Positions 25,224 through 31,613 of a DNA stretch of 64,000 bases are shown here, piece by piece. A program made the translations under genes and the position numbers. The stretch comes from Flavimobilis marinus (GTDB taxonomy: Bacteria > Actinomycetota > Actinomycetes > Actinomycetales > Cellulomonadaceae): contig NZ_FONZ01000003.1 of the NCBI RefSeq assembly GCF_900113055.1, positions 124,001 through 188,000 on the forward strand, in the 5' to 3' direction. The notes below the pieces were generated by a model, which did no database searches, had not been told where the DNA came from, and saw only the letters and a list, made by a program, of their open reading frames with translations. Each line of letters opens with the position of its first letter. Within the stretch, counting starts at the first letter, position 1.

Positions 25224-25618
25224 CAGTTGCGTCCGATCTGGAGGGCTGCCTCGTAGGTGGCACGGGCACGGTCGACGATGGCGGCGTTGGCCTGGTAGCC
25301 ACGCTGCGCCATGATCAGCTGGGACATCTGGCTCGCCATGTCGATGTCGGGGTAACGCACGTAACCCTCGGCATCGGCGAGCGGGTGGGCGGGCTCGTAG
25401 ACCATGCGGCCCTCGGCGCTGCCGACGACGACGCCGCGCACCTGGGCGCCCTGGCCGTCCTGCATCTCCGAGGCCACGACGTAGCGCGCCTGGAAGGCGT
25501 CCTCGTCGGTGGAGGTCACGGTGGACGCGTTGGCGATGTTGTCGCTGAGCGCGTCGAGCCACTTGCGGTAGACGGTCATGCCCGAGGAGGCGATGCCGAT
25601 GGCGCCGAAGGTCGTCAT
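25223..25618 (-). CDS. flgC: Flagellar proximal rod protein FlgC
   Basis: FlgC is a proximal rod component. The 131-residue product starts MTTFGAIGIASSGMTVYRKW with the LDALSDNIANASTV rod motif and ends with the DMASQMSQLIMAQRGYQANA axial helix. The ATG at 25618 overlaps the flgB stop, and its stop overlaps the fliE start. Confidence 0.95.
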   Translation of the reverse strand: MTTFGAIGIASSGMTVYRKWLDALSDNIANASTVTSTDEDAFQARYVVASEMQDGQGAQVRGVVVGSAEGRMVYEPAHPLADAEGYVRYPDIDMASQMSQLIMAQRGYQANAAIVDRARATYEAALQIGRN

Positions 25619-25971
25619 CAGTTGCTCCTCATCGCGGTGCGGAGCGAGGAGAACTTGCCGTCGATCGCCTGGGTCGCCAGCTGGTAGCGCAGGTTCGTGT
25701 CGACGTTCAGGAGCGTCTCGGTGTCGAGGTTGACGTTGTTGCCGTCGAGCCGCGTGGGCTCGAGGGACGTCGACGTGGTCGCGCCGACGGCGCCGCGGCC
25801 CTGGCGGACGGCGCTCGCGAGGGTGTCCTCGAAGGACACGCGCGAGGCGAGGAAGCCGGGCGTCTGGATGTTCGCGACGTTGTTCGCGATCACCCGCTGA
25901 CGCAGGGCCAGGCCGTCGAGCGCGCTGTTGAGCGCGTTGAACGTCACGGATTCGAGCACGAGGAACCCCAT
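25618..25971 (-). CDS. flgB: Flagellar proximal rod protein FlgB
   Basis: FlgB is the rod subunit nearest FliE. The 117-residue product has LDGLALRQRVIANNVANIQT near residue 20 and the NVNLDTETLLNVDTNLRYQL stretch near the C-terminus. It opens the longest flagellar unit (flgB to flgE, 12 genes). The ATG at 25971 has no good Shine-Dalgarno sequence (CCAAGCCTG precedes it), and the leader holds three GGA-containing repeats, so translation may be controlled. Confidence 0.94.
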   Translation of the reverse strand: MGFLVLESVTFNALNSALDGLALRQRVIANNVANIQTPGFLASRVSFEDTLASAVRQGRGAVGATTSTSLEPTRLDGNNVNLDTETLLNVDTNLRYQLATQAIDGKFSSLRTAMRSN

Positions 25972-25988
25972 CAGGCTTGGGTTGCGGT

Positions 25989-26018
25989 GGCCGATCCTTG
26001 GCCGATCTTTGAGCGATC
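25989..26018 (-). promoter_or_regulatory. Three GATCG boxes spaced 11 nt in the flgB leader
   Basis: Between the flgB promoter and its start the minus strand has GATCG at 11-nt steps: GATCGCTCAAA, GATCGGCCAAG, GATCGGCCACC. In RNA, GGCC can pair across AAGGAUC, placing GGA in a hairpin loop, the form CsrA prefers. As DNA, the same array could be an operator. I cannot tell which. Confidence 0.4.
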
Positions 26019-26032
26019 CATGCTCGTCCGGC

Positions 26033-26059
26033 CCATCGGACCCTGACCTGGGCCCATGA
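26033..26059 (-). promoter_or_regulatory. Candidate sigma-28 promoter of flgB-flgE
   Basis: Minus strand: TCAT, 15 nt, TCCGATGG. Same -35, spacing and CCGAT core as the cheA and fliM sites. A TGAACAAT box (26109-26116) lies about 50 bp further upstream. Confidence 0.55.
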
Positions 26060-26149
26060 GCCTTTTCTCACCTGCGCGGGTGAAGAATCGCGGCGAACCG
26101 TTGCACGCATTGTTCAGCGCTCACACCTGGCCGGACACAACGGTCATCG

Positions 26150-26180
26150 GCGCCGCAGGCCCGCGTTCACGGGGCGGCGC
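26150..26180 (-). terminator. Probable terminator after fliD-fliS-fliT
   Basis: GCGCCGC at 26150-26156 pairs with GCGGCGC at 26174-26180, with a smaller inner CCCG/CGGG stem in the loop. It begins 8 nt past the fliT-like stop in the 216-nt gap before flgB. There is no T-run, as is usual in high-GC actinobacteria. Confidence 0.5.
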
Positions 26181-26187
26181 GCAGAGC

Positions 26188-26541
26188 TCAGCCCTGGGTA
26201 TCGAGGTACACCGGACGCGCGTGCGGACGCGGGTCGACGGCGTCGAGCATCTTCACGTGCGAGCGCGACTGGTGGATGGCGCGCGCGAGCCGCGCGGCCG
26301 TCTCCTTCTGCGCCTCGAGGACCACGCTCGCGCGCTCCGCGACGGTGGCCGGCATGGGGCCCAGGCCGGCCGGCACGCGCCACTGGCTTGCCTTGGCGAG
26401 GGCGACCTGCGCGACCTCGAGCGCATGCGTCGCGTCGAGCAGCGCGTTGGTCTGCTCGAGGTCGAGCTCGAGGGTGTCGAGCGCGTCGTGCCAGGCCTGT
26501 TCCCAGGGGGTCAGCGCGGTGTCGGAGGGTGTCGAGGACAT
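26188..26541 (-). CDS. Small FliT-like flagellar protein
   Basis: A 117-residue, mostly helical protein (WEQAWHDALDTLELDLEQTN, then ATHALEVAQVALAKASQW) third in the fliD-fliS unit, where the FliD chaperone FliT is normally found. Size and helical content agree with FliT, but sequence similarity by eye is weak, so the name is positional. The ATG at 26541 leaves a 23-nt gap to fliS. The C-terminal Pro/Arg-rich tail (DPRPHARPVYLDTQG) is not a FliT feature I know. Confidence 0.6.
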   Translation of the reverse strand: MSSTPSDTALTPWEQAWHDALDTLELDLEQTNALLDATHALEVAQVALAKASQWRVPAGLGPMPATVAERASVVLEAQKETAARLARAIHQSRSHVKMLDAVDPRPHARPVYLDTQG

Positions 26542-26564
26542 GAGGGTAGGGCGACGGCGGACCG

Positions 26565-27017
26565 TCAGCCGACCCCCAGCTCGCCGAGCCCGCCCGAGGA
26601 GGCACCCGCGCCTGCGAAGGCGGGGACCGTCGCGGGCACGGGCGCGGCCAGCTGCGCCGCAGCCTCGTGCCACGCGGACCGCAGCGGCTCGACAATCTCC
26701 CGGCAGGCGACGGTGCGCTCAGGGTCGCTCGAGATGTTCGCGCTCATGAGCTCGCCGAGGAGGTACGAGTACAGGGAGTGCAGCTGCGCGGCGCCCGCCC
26801 AGGCGTCGGTCTTCAGCGTGACCATGAGCTCGGAGACGATGTCCTGAGCATGGGTGAGGTTCTCGTTCGCCGTCGACCGGTCGCCAGCGCGCTGCGCGGC
26901 CTCGGCACGCGTCAGGTCCAGGGCGAGACGGTCGTAGAGCATCGTCAGCAGCTTGGCCGGGCTGGCGCTGAGCACCGAGTCGGCGAGGAACTGTGCGCGG
27001 AAGGCTTGGGCGTTCAT
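26565..27017 (-). CDS. fliS: Flagellin-specific export chaperone FliS
   Basis: FliS binds the C-terminus of flagellin in the cytoplasm and keeps it export-ready; in the Bacillus circuit it also affects FliW release. The 150-residue product has SVLSASPAKLLTMLYDRLAL near residue 14, the family signature. It continues with the ANENLTHAQDIVSELMVTLK and QLHSLYSYLLGELMSANIS helices. An Ala/Pro-rich 25-residue tail is added. It follows fliD by 19 nt. Confidence 0.93.
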   Translation of the reverse strand: MNAQAFRAQFLADSVLSASPAKLLTMLYDRLALDLTRAEAAQRAGDRSTANENLTHAQDIVSELMVTLKTDAWAGAAQLHSLYSYLLGELMSANISSDPERTVACREIVEPLRSAWHEAAAQLAAPVPATVPAFAGAGASSGGLGELGVG

Positions 27018-27036
27018 GGGATTCCTGTTCCGTCCG

Positions 27037-28389
27037 TCAGGCGTTCGACGAGGTGAGGGACTTGAGCTGCTGGTCGAGCCAGCTCTGCTGGGCTGACAGC
27101 GACGACAGAGCGACCTCCATCGCCGTGAACGACTTCTGCAAGGTGGCTCGTCGCATGATGAGGCGGTCGTCCCAGTCCGAGATGCGCTGGACGAGATCCT
27201 TGGAGACGGACTGTGAGCTCTGGATCTTCTGCGTGAGCGTGCCGATCGACTTGTCCGACGCCGTGTCCGTCGCGGTCTTGATGTTGGCGGCGACGCCCGT
27301 GAGCACGCGCTCGACCGCGGCGGGGTCCTTCGCGACGGCGGCCGCGAACGCCTCGGCGTCGAAGGTGAAGTTGCCGTCGCGCGAGATGACGATCCCGATG
27401 CTCGACGGCGACTGCCCGTCGACGGACGCACTGCCCGCCGCGAGGACGCTCTGCTGCAGCGTGCGCACGGCCGGGTCGCCGGACAGGGTGCCACCGGTCA
27501 GGATGCTGGAGCCGTCGGCGGCCTTGGTCGTCGTGCTCTTCGTGAAGGACGTGATCTCGCTCAGGACGAGGTTGAGGTTGCTCACGAGCGCGTTCGCCAT
27601 CGACTTCACGGCGGCCGTGTCCTGCTTCACGGTGATCGTCACGTCGGGGTCGTCGGTCTTCGTGACGGCCGAGACGACGACGTCGCTGCCGGTCATCAGG
27701 CCGGCGAAGGTGTTCGTCGAGGATGTCAGCTGGGACGTCGTGGCGCCGAGCGTCAAGGAGATCTTGGCGTCGGCCGCAGCGCGCGTGACCTGGTCCGGGC
27801 CGACGAGCCGAGTACCGGTCGTGTCAGCGCCGCGGAAGAGCTCGAAGGTGGAGGATGCTCCGGTCGTGGTGCCGGTCATCTGGATGGCGTAACCGCCGTC
27901 GTCATCGATCTTGATGCCGACGGCCTTGACCCCGGCGTCCGACCCATTGATCGCGGTGAGGATGTCGGCGACGCTCGAGCTCTTCGGGTTGATCGTGAAC
28001 GACTTCCCGCCCGTGCTGATCGTCAGCGACTCGCCCTCGGCAAGATCGGAGGGCACGGTGAACATGGCGACCTGGCTCTCGGCCACGGCGTCGACCCGGA
28101 AGCTCACGGACCCGGGCTGTGCTGACGCGCTCGCGCTGGCGGTGGCGCCGGGGGCGGACGAGGTCGCCGAGTAGGTCTGGTAGGAGGACGCGGTGGCGGC
28201 AGCCTTGGCCGCCGTGCCGAGCGACGACACCTTGGCGTTGAGCGACTGCAGCGCCGAAGTCGTCTTGTCGACCTTGGCCTGCTTGGTGGCGAGCAGTCGC
28301 TGCTGCCCGGATTCCGCGCTCATGAGGGCGTCGATCAGCGCTTTCGTGTCGAGCCCGCTGACGATGCCGTCGACGCCAAACCCTGCCAT
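27037..28389 (-). CDS. fliD: Filament cap protein FliD
   Basis: FliD caps the filament tip and folds incoming flagellin. The 450-residue product starts MAGFGVDGIVSGLDTKALID, has a Thr/Ser/Asp-rich exposed middle, and ends with the second conserved helix (DWDDRLIMRRATLQKSFTAM then SLSAQQSWLDQQLKSL). The leader between the upstream hairpin and the ATG is only 27 nt with a GAAGGAC ribosome site, so it probably depends on partial read-through from flagellin. Confidence 0.94.
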   Translation of the reverse strand: MAGFGVDGIVSGLDTKALIDALMSAESGQQRLLATKQAKVDKTTSALQSLNAKVSSLGTAAKAAATASSYQTYSATSSAPGATASASASAQPGSVSFRVDAVAESQVAMFTVPSDLAEGESLTISTGGKSFTINPKSSSVADILTAINGSDAGVKAVGIKIDDDGGYAIQMTGTTTGASSTFELFRGADTTGTRLVGPDQVTRAAADAKISLTLGATTSQLTSSTNTFAGLMTGSDVVVSAVTKTDDPDVTITVKQDTAAVKSMANALVSNLNLVLSEITSFTKSTTTKAADGSSILTGGTLSGDPAVRTLQQSVLAAGSASVDGQSPSSIGIVISRDGNFTFDAEAFAAAVAKDPAAVERVLTGVAANIKTATDTASDKSIGTLTQKIQSSQSVSKDLVQRISDWDDRLIMRRATLQKSFTAMEVALSSLSAQQSWLDQQLKSLTSSNA

Positions 28390-28416
28390 GGAGTGTCCTT
28401 CGTGTGCTGGATGCCA

Positions 28417-28455
28417 CTGACGGCGGGAACGAGGGGTGCTCGTTCCCGCCGTCAG
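28417..28455 (-). terminator. Strong hairpin between flagellin and fliD
   Basis: A perfect 17-bp stem (28417-28433 with 28439-28455) with a 5-nt loop, 69 nt after the flagellin stop. No T-run follows. It probably ends or stabilises most flagellin mRNA and lets a fraction read into fliD. Confidence 0.78.
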
Positions 28456-28524
28456 AGGATGGGGCTGACGCAGCGCCTCACGGCGGTTGCGGGTGCGGCT
28501 GAGCGGGCTCAGCCGTCAGTCAGA

Positions 28525-29613
28525 TCACTGCAGGAGCTGGAGGACGCCCTGGGGGATCGACTTGGCCTGCGCGAGCATCGCCGTGCCGGCCTGCGACAGG
28601 ATCTGCGCGCGGGTGAAGCTGACCATCTCGGACGCCATGTCGGTGTCGCGGATCCGGCTCTCCGACGCGGACAGGTTCTCCACCGCGACGTTGAGGTTGT
28701 TGATGGTGTGCTCGAACCGGTTCTGCACGGCACCGAGGTCGGAACGCGTGCTGGACACGCTCTTGATCGCGGCGTCGATCGCCGTGATGGCGTCGTTCGC
28801 ACTGCCAGCTGCACCGTCAACAGCCGCTGCGGTGTCCTCAGTCGCGGTCACGGTGCCGAACGTTACTCCGAGCGCGCCCGTCACACCCTCCTTCTGGATC
28901 TGGAGCTTGCTGTCGACGACCGATGCCGTGAGTCCAGCCTGGCCAGCACCGTTGATCGCACCGGCGATGTCCTCGAGCGAGGCGTCCTGTGCGATCGTGA
29001 TAGCTGCGCCGCCGTCGACGGTAACCGTACCCGCCGTCGTGGTGACTGCCGCGGAGAACGTCTTGCTAGCGGCGACGGGTGCGACGTTGATCTCGTCCAG
29101 GCCGAGCCCTTCAGCCGACATGTTCTTGCCGACCTCGACCTCGATCGTCTCGCCGACGTTCGCGCCGACCTGGAAGGTGCCCGAGTAGTTGCCGTCGAGC
29201 AGCTTCTTGCCGTTGAACTGCGTGGTGTCCGCGATCCGCGTCAGCTCCTTGTTGAGCTGCTCGACCTCGGTCTGGATGTTGCTCTTGGCCTCGTCGTTCA
29301 GCGAGCCGGTGTTGGCCGCCTGCACGGAGAGGTCACGCATACGCTGCAGGATCGAGTGCGTCTCGTTGAGCGCGCCTTCAGCGGTCTGGACGACGGAGAT
29401 GCCGTCCTGGGCGTTGCGCACGCCCATCTTGATGCCACCGATCTGCGAGCGCATGCCCTCGGAGATCGCGAGGCCGGCAGCGTCGTCCGCGGCACGGTTG
29501 ATGCGGAAGCCCGAGGAGAGCTTCTCGAGCGACTTGCTCAGGTCGCCCTGCGTGGACGACAGGTTGCGGTACGCGTTGAGCGCCGCGACGTTGGTGTTGA
29601 TCGAGAGACCCAT
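28525..29613 (-). CDS. Flagellin
   Basis: Flagellin is the filament subunit, exported by the flagellar gate with FliS. The 362-residue product starts at the ATG at 29613 (MGLSINTNVAALNAYRNL). It has conserved D0/D1 ends (FRINRAADDAAGLAISEGMR, VQTAEGALNETHSILQRMRD near the N-terminus; NRFEHTINNLNVAVENLSAS to QGVLQLLQ at the C-terminus). The middle (about 170-270) is a short variable domain. The frame is open further upstream, but those codons lie past the promoter and lack the family start. GGAAG, 10 nt upstream, serves as ribosome site and overlaps a CsrA-like motif. Only one flagellin gene is seen here. Confidence 0.96.
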   Translation of the reverse strand: MGLSINTNVAALNAYRNLSSTQGDLSKSLEKLSSGFRINRAADDAAGLAISEGMRSQIGGIKMGVRNAQDGISVVQTAEGALNETHSILQRMRDLSVQAANTGSLNDEAKSNIQTEVEQLNKELTRIADTTQFNGKKLLDGNYSGTFQVGANVGETIEVEVGKNMSAEGLGLDEINVAPVAASKTFSAAVTTTAGTVTVDGGAAITIAQDASLEDIAGAINGAGQAGLTASVVDSKLQIQKEGVTGALGVTFGTVTATEDTAAAVDGAAGSANDAITAIDAAIKSVSSTRSDLGAVQNRFEHTINNLNVAVENLSASESRIRDTDMASEMVSFTRAQILSQAGTAMLAQAKSIPQGVLQLLQ

Positions 29614-29622
29614 GATGATCTT

Positions 29623-29663
29623 CTTCCGTGAGTGGGGTCGGACTGCGCCGCCCATCCGTGGGC
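29623..29663 (-). promoter_or_regulatory. Two CsrA-type sites in the flagellin leader
   Basis: In the leader RNA, GCCCA and UGGGC (29650-29663) form a 5-bp stem with GGA in the loop (CACGGAUGG, GGA at 29657-29655). Thirty nt downstream, CACGGAAGA (GGA at 29627-29625) overlaps the ribosome site. One GGA in a loop and a second in the Shine-Dalgarno is the arrangement known for CsrA on Bacillus hag. csrA and fliW are both in the window. Confidence 0.62.
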
Positions 29664-29674
29664 TGACACCTTGC

Positions 29675-29701
29675 TCATCGGTGCCTACCAAGGGCACTTG
29701 A
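29675..29701 (-). promoter_or_regulatory. Candidate sigma-28 promoter of flagellin
   Basis: Minus strand: TCAA, 15 nt, ACCGATGA, about 60 nt upstream of the start codon and just downstream of the fliA terminator. Flagellin is the archetypal sigma-28 target, so this site anchors the motif seen elsewhere in the window. Confidence 0.66.
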
Positions 29702-29722
29702 GGTTTTTGGTCGAGGAAAGTT

Positions 29723-29759
29723 CGAGGGCCCCGTCGCACCAGGTGCGACGGGGCCCTCG
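29723..29759 (-). terminator. Terminator after fliA
   Basis: A 17-18-bp perfect inverted repeat (29723-29740 with 29742-29759) lies 17 nt past the fliA stop. On the minus strand AACTTTCC follows, a weak T-rich stretch. It insulates the flagellin promoter from fliA transcription. Confidence 0.78.
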
Positions 29760-29776
29760 GCTGGGCCTGCGGGGGA

Positions 29777-30730
29777 TCAGGCCAGCGCAGCGGCGCCCTC
29801 GACGGGCGCCTCGTTGGGGGTGACGCGGCTCAGGGACACGGCGTAGGCCGCCGTGGCCATGGCGGTCGCGGTCACGGTCGCGGCGACTGCGGCGGTGGTC
29901 GCGGTGCGGGCGACCTCGCGGGTCGCGGCGTCCGCGCTCGGCAGGACGCTCACCGTGGCGAGGGCGTGCGCCTCGACGCCGACGGACTCGTAGTAGGCCT
30001 GGCGACGACGGTCGGCGACGCCGCCCGGCTTCTCGGCCGTGACGACCTGAGCGGGGTCGAGGTGGGCGTTCATGCCGTCGCGCAGCAGCAGCATGGCCTC
30101 GGCGCGCAGCTGGCTGACGCGGGACTGGGTGACGCCGAGCTCGGCGGCGACGTCGGTGACGGGGCGGTCGTGGAAGAAGACCTGCTCGACCACGACGCGC
30201 AGGCGCTCGGGGAGCGCGGCGACCGCACCCTTGAGGTAGCGCAGGCGCTCGTCGATGAGCACGGCCTCCTCGGGCGACGGGTCACGGTCGGGAAGGATGT
30301 CGGCCACGGCGCCGTCGTAGCCCTCGATGCTCAGCACCCGACGCGAGGCGTCCTCCTGGGCGGCCTCGACGTCCTCGACGCTGACGCCGAGCGCGCTGGC
30401 GAGCTGCTCGCGGGACGGGGCGTGGCCGAGCTTGGCGGTGAGCTCGTCGGCGGCACTGGTCATCTTGCGCAGGCGGGTGCGGGTACCGCGGGAGGCCCAG
30501 TCCATCGAGCGCAGCTCGTCGACGAGCGCGCCGCGGATGCGGATCGCCGCGTACCGGTTGAAGGGGACGCCCGTCGCGGGGTCGTAGGCGTCGGCCGCCT
30601 TGACCAGAGCGAGCGCGCCGGCCGACGCGAGGTCGTCGCGGGAGACATGGCTGGGGACACGGCTAAGCATCTCGCTTACGTGGTACCCGATGAGGGGCAG
30701 GTGCGCCTCGATCAGCTCGTTACGCGTCAT
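29777..30730 (-). CDS. fliA: Flagellar RNA polymerase sigma factor FliA (sigma-28) with C-terminal extension
   Basis: FliA directs RNA polymerase to flagellar promoters. Regions 2, 3 and 4 are clear: SRDDLASAGALALVKAADAY and FNRYAAIRIRGALVDELRSM in region 2, and RLRVVVEQVFFHDRPVTDVA leading to GVTQSRVSQLRAEAML in region 4. After region 4 (about residue 225) comes an extra segment of about 90 residues, with an Ala/Thr-rich hydrophobic run near 280-305 that looks like a possible membrane helix. The family is usually 240-260 residues; this one is 317. ATG at 30730 is best spaced from GAGG (10 nt); ATG at 30739 is too close. No flgM anti-sigma gene is visible. Confidence 0.93.
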   Translation of the reverse strand: MTRNELIEAHLPLIGYHVSEMLSRVPSHVSRDDLASAGALALVKAADAYDPATGVPFNRYAAIRIRGALVDELRSMDWASRGTRTRLRKMTSAADELTAKLGHAPSREQLASALGVSVEDVEAAQEDASRRVLSIEGYDGAVADILPDRDPSPEEAVLIDERLRYLKGAVAALPERLRVVVEQVFFHDRPVTDVAAELGVTQSRVSQLRAEAMLLLRDGMNAHLDPAQVVTAEKPGGVADRRRQAYYESVGVEAHALATVSVLPSADAATREVARTATTAAVAATVTATAMATAAYAVSLSRVTPNEAPVEGAAALA

Positions 30731-30764
30731 GTCGGTCATACCTCTGTCTCGGTACTTAGGGCGT

Positions 30765-30784
30765 CGCACTTAACGTCAAGTGCG
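30765..30784. repeat. Dyad in the fliA leader
   Basis: CGCACTT and AAGTGCG are separated by 6 nt, with a central ACGT, giving a near-palindrome extending one mismatch into the loop. It lies 26-45 nt upstream of the fliA start and may be an operator or a leader hairpin. Confidence 0.45.
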
Positions 30785-30900
30785 AGAACTAATACGTGTG
30801 GCCTCGACCACTCCGCTCAGATCCGCAGGTTCCTGCGCCTTCAGAACACGACACTAGGGCCTGAGTAAGTCTGGTCCAAGGGCATAGGTGGTACTTGTCC

Positions 30901-30922
30901 GTTTGAACAACGTATGAACAAC
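30901..30922. repeat. Tandem 11-bp repeats upstream of fliA
   Basis: GTTTGAACAAC and GTATGAACAAC are adjacent, differ at one base and are spaced one helical turn apart: a likely activator or repressor site. They lie about 170 bp upstream of fliA in the gap of nearly 400 bp between fliA and flgN. The core TGAACAA also occurs upstream of the fliM and flgB promoters. Otherwise this gap holds the fliA leader dyad and the flgN promoter. Confidence 0.5.
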
Positions 30923-31045
30923 CCTTAGTTGGTCATGGGTGCCTCCACCCAGGTACGTACGTATCGCTTCACCCGTTGTGCGCGGTCACATCCGGTGGCC
31001 GCCACGTAGGTGCGGCGAGCGGCCCGCGTGAGGTCGCGAAAACCC

Positions 31046-31072
31046 TCACACCAGGCCAGATTCGCCCGATCA
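31046..31072 (+). promoter_or_regulatory. Candidate sigma-28 promoter of flgN-flgK-flgL-fliW
   Basis: Plus strand: TCAC, 15 nt, CCCGATCA, 55 nt upstream of the flgN start. It is the only member of the motif set on the plus strand with exact 15-nt spacing, and it serves late genes as expected. Confidence 0.58.
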
Positions 31073-31127
31073 GGAGGGTGTCGGCCCCCGGGCTGGCGGT
31101 ACCGAATCCCCGACCGAGTGAGGACCC

Positions 31128-31607
31128 ATGAGCTTCGAGACCCTCTCGAGCCTGCTGTGGCGCGAGCGACAGCTGCTCGAGCTGTTGTTGTTCAAGCTTG
31201 AGGAGGAGCAGCTCCTGCTCGTCAACGGACGCAACCGCTGGCTCGCCCACGCCACCCGTGAGGTCGAGAACGTCCTGGACCAGGTGCGCGACTCCGAGCT
31301 CGGCCGTGCCGTCGCCTCCGACGCCGTCGCCGCGGACCTCGGCATCGCACCGGGCGCCTCGCTCGCCGAGGTCGCCGCCGCGGCCCCCGCGCCGTGGGAC
31401 TCCCTGCTCGCCGAGCACCGCCAGGCCTTCGTGACCCTCACGATGGAGATCGGCGCCCTCGCCGCGGGCAACCGCGAGCTGCTCGCCGCCGGTCACCGCG
31501 CCGCCCAGGAGACCCTGATGGCCGTGTCCGAGACCGTTCAGACGTACGACGCCCGCGGCGCTGCTGCCCGCCCCGCCGGCGCCAGCCTCCTCGACCAGAC
31601 GCTGTAG
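31128..31607 (+). CDS. flgN: Flagellar export chaperone FlgN
   Basis: FlgN escorts the hook-filament junction proteins FlgK and FlgL to the export gate. The 159-residue product is helical and starts MSFETLSSLLWRERQLLELL, with FKLEEEQLLLVNGRNRWLAH typical of the family, and it heads the flgK-flgL unit. The C-terminal 20 residues are an Ala/Arg linker. GAGTGAGGA upstream of the ATG is the ribosome site. Confidence 0.9.
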   Translation: MSFETLSSLLWRERQLLELLLFKLEEEQLLLVNGRNRWLAHATREVENVLDQVRDSELGRAVASDAVAADLGIAPGASLAEVAAAAPAPWDSLLAEHRQAFVTLTMEIGALAAGNRELLAAGHRAAQETLMAVSETVQTYDARGAAARPAGASLLDQTL

Positions 31608-31613
31608 GGATCC

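Noticed and set aside
30780-30900. TTGGAC-N17-TAGTGT as a housekeeping promoter for fliA
   Set aside because: Only three bases of the -35 match; similar strings are too easy to find, so I did not list it.
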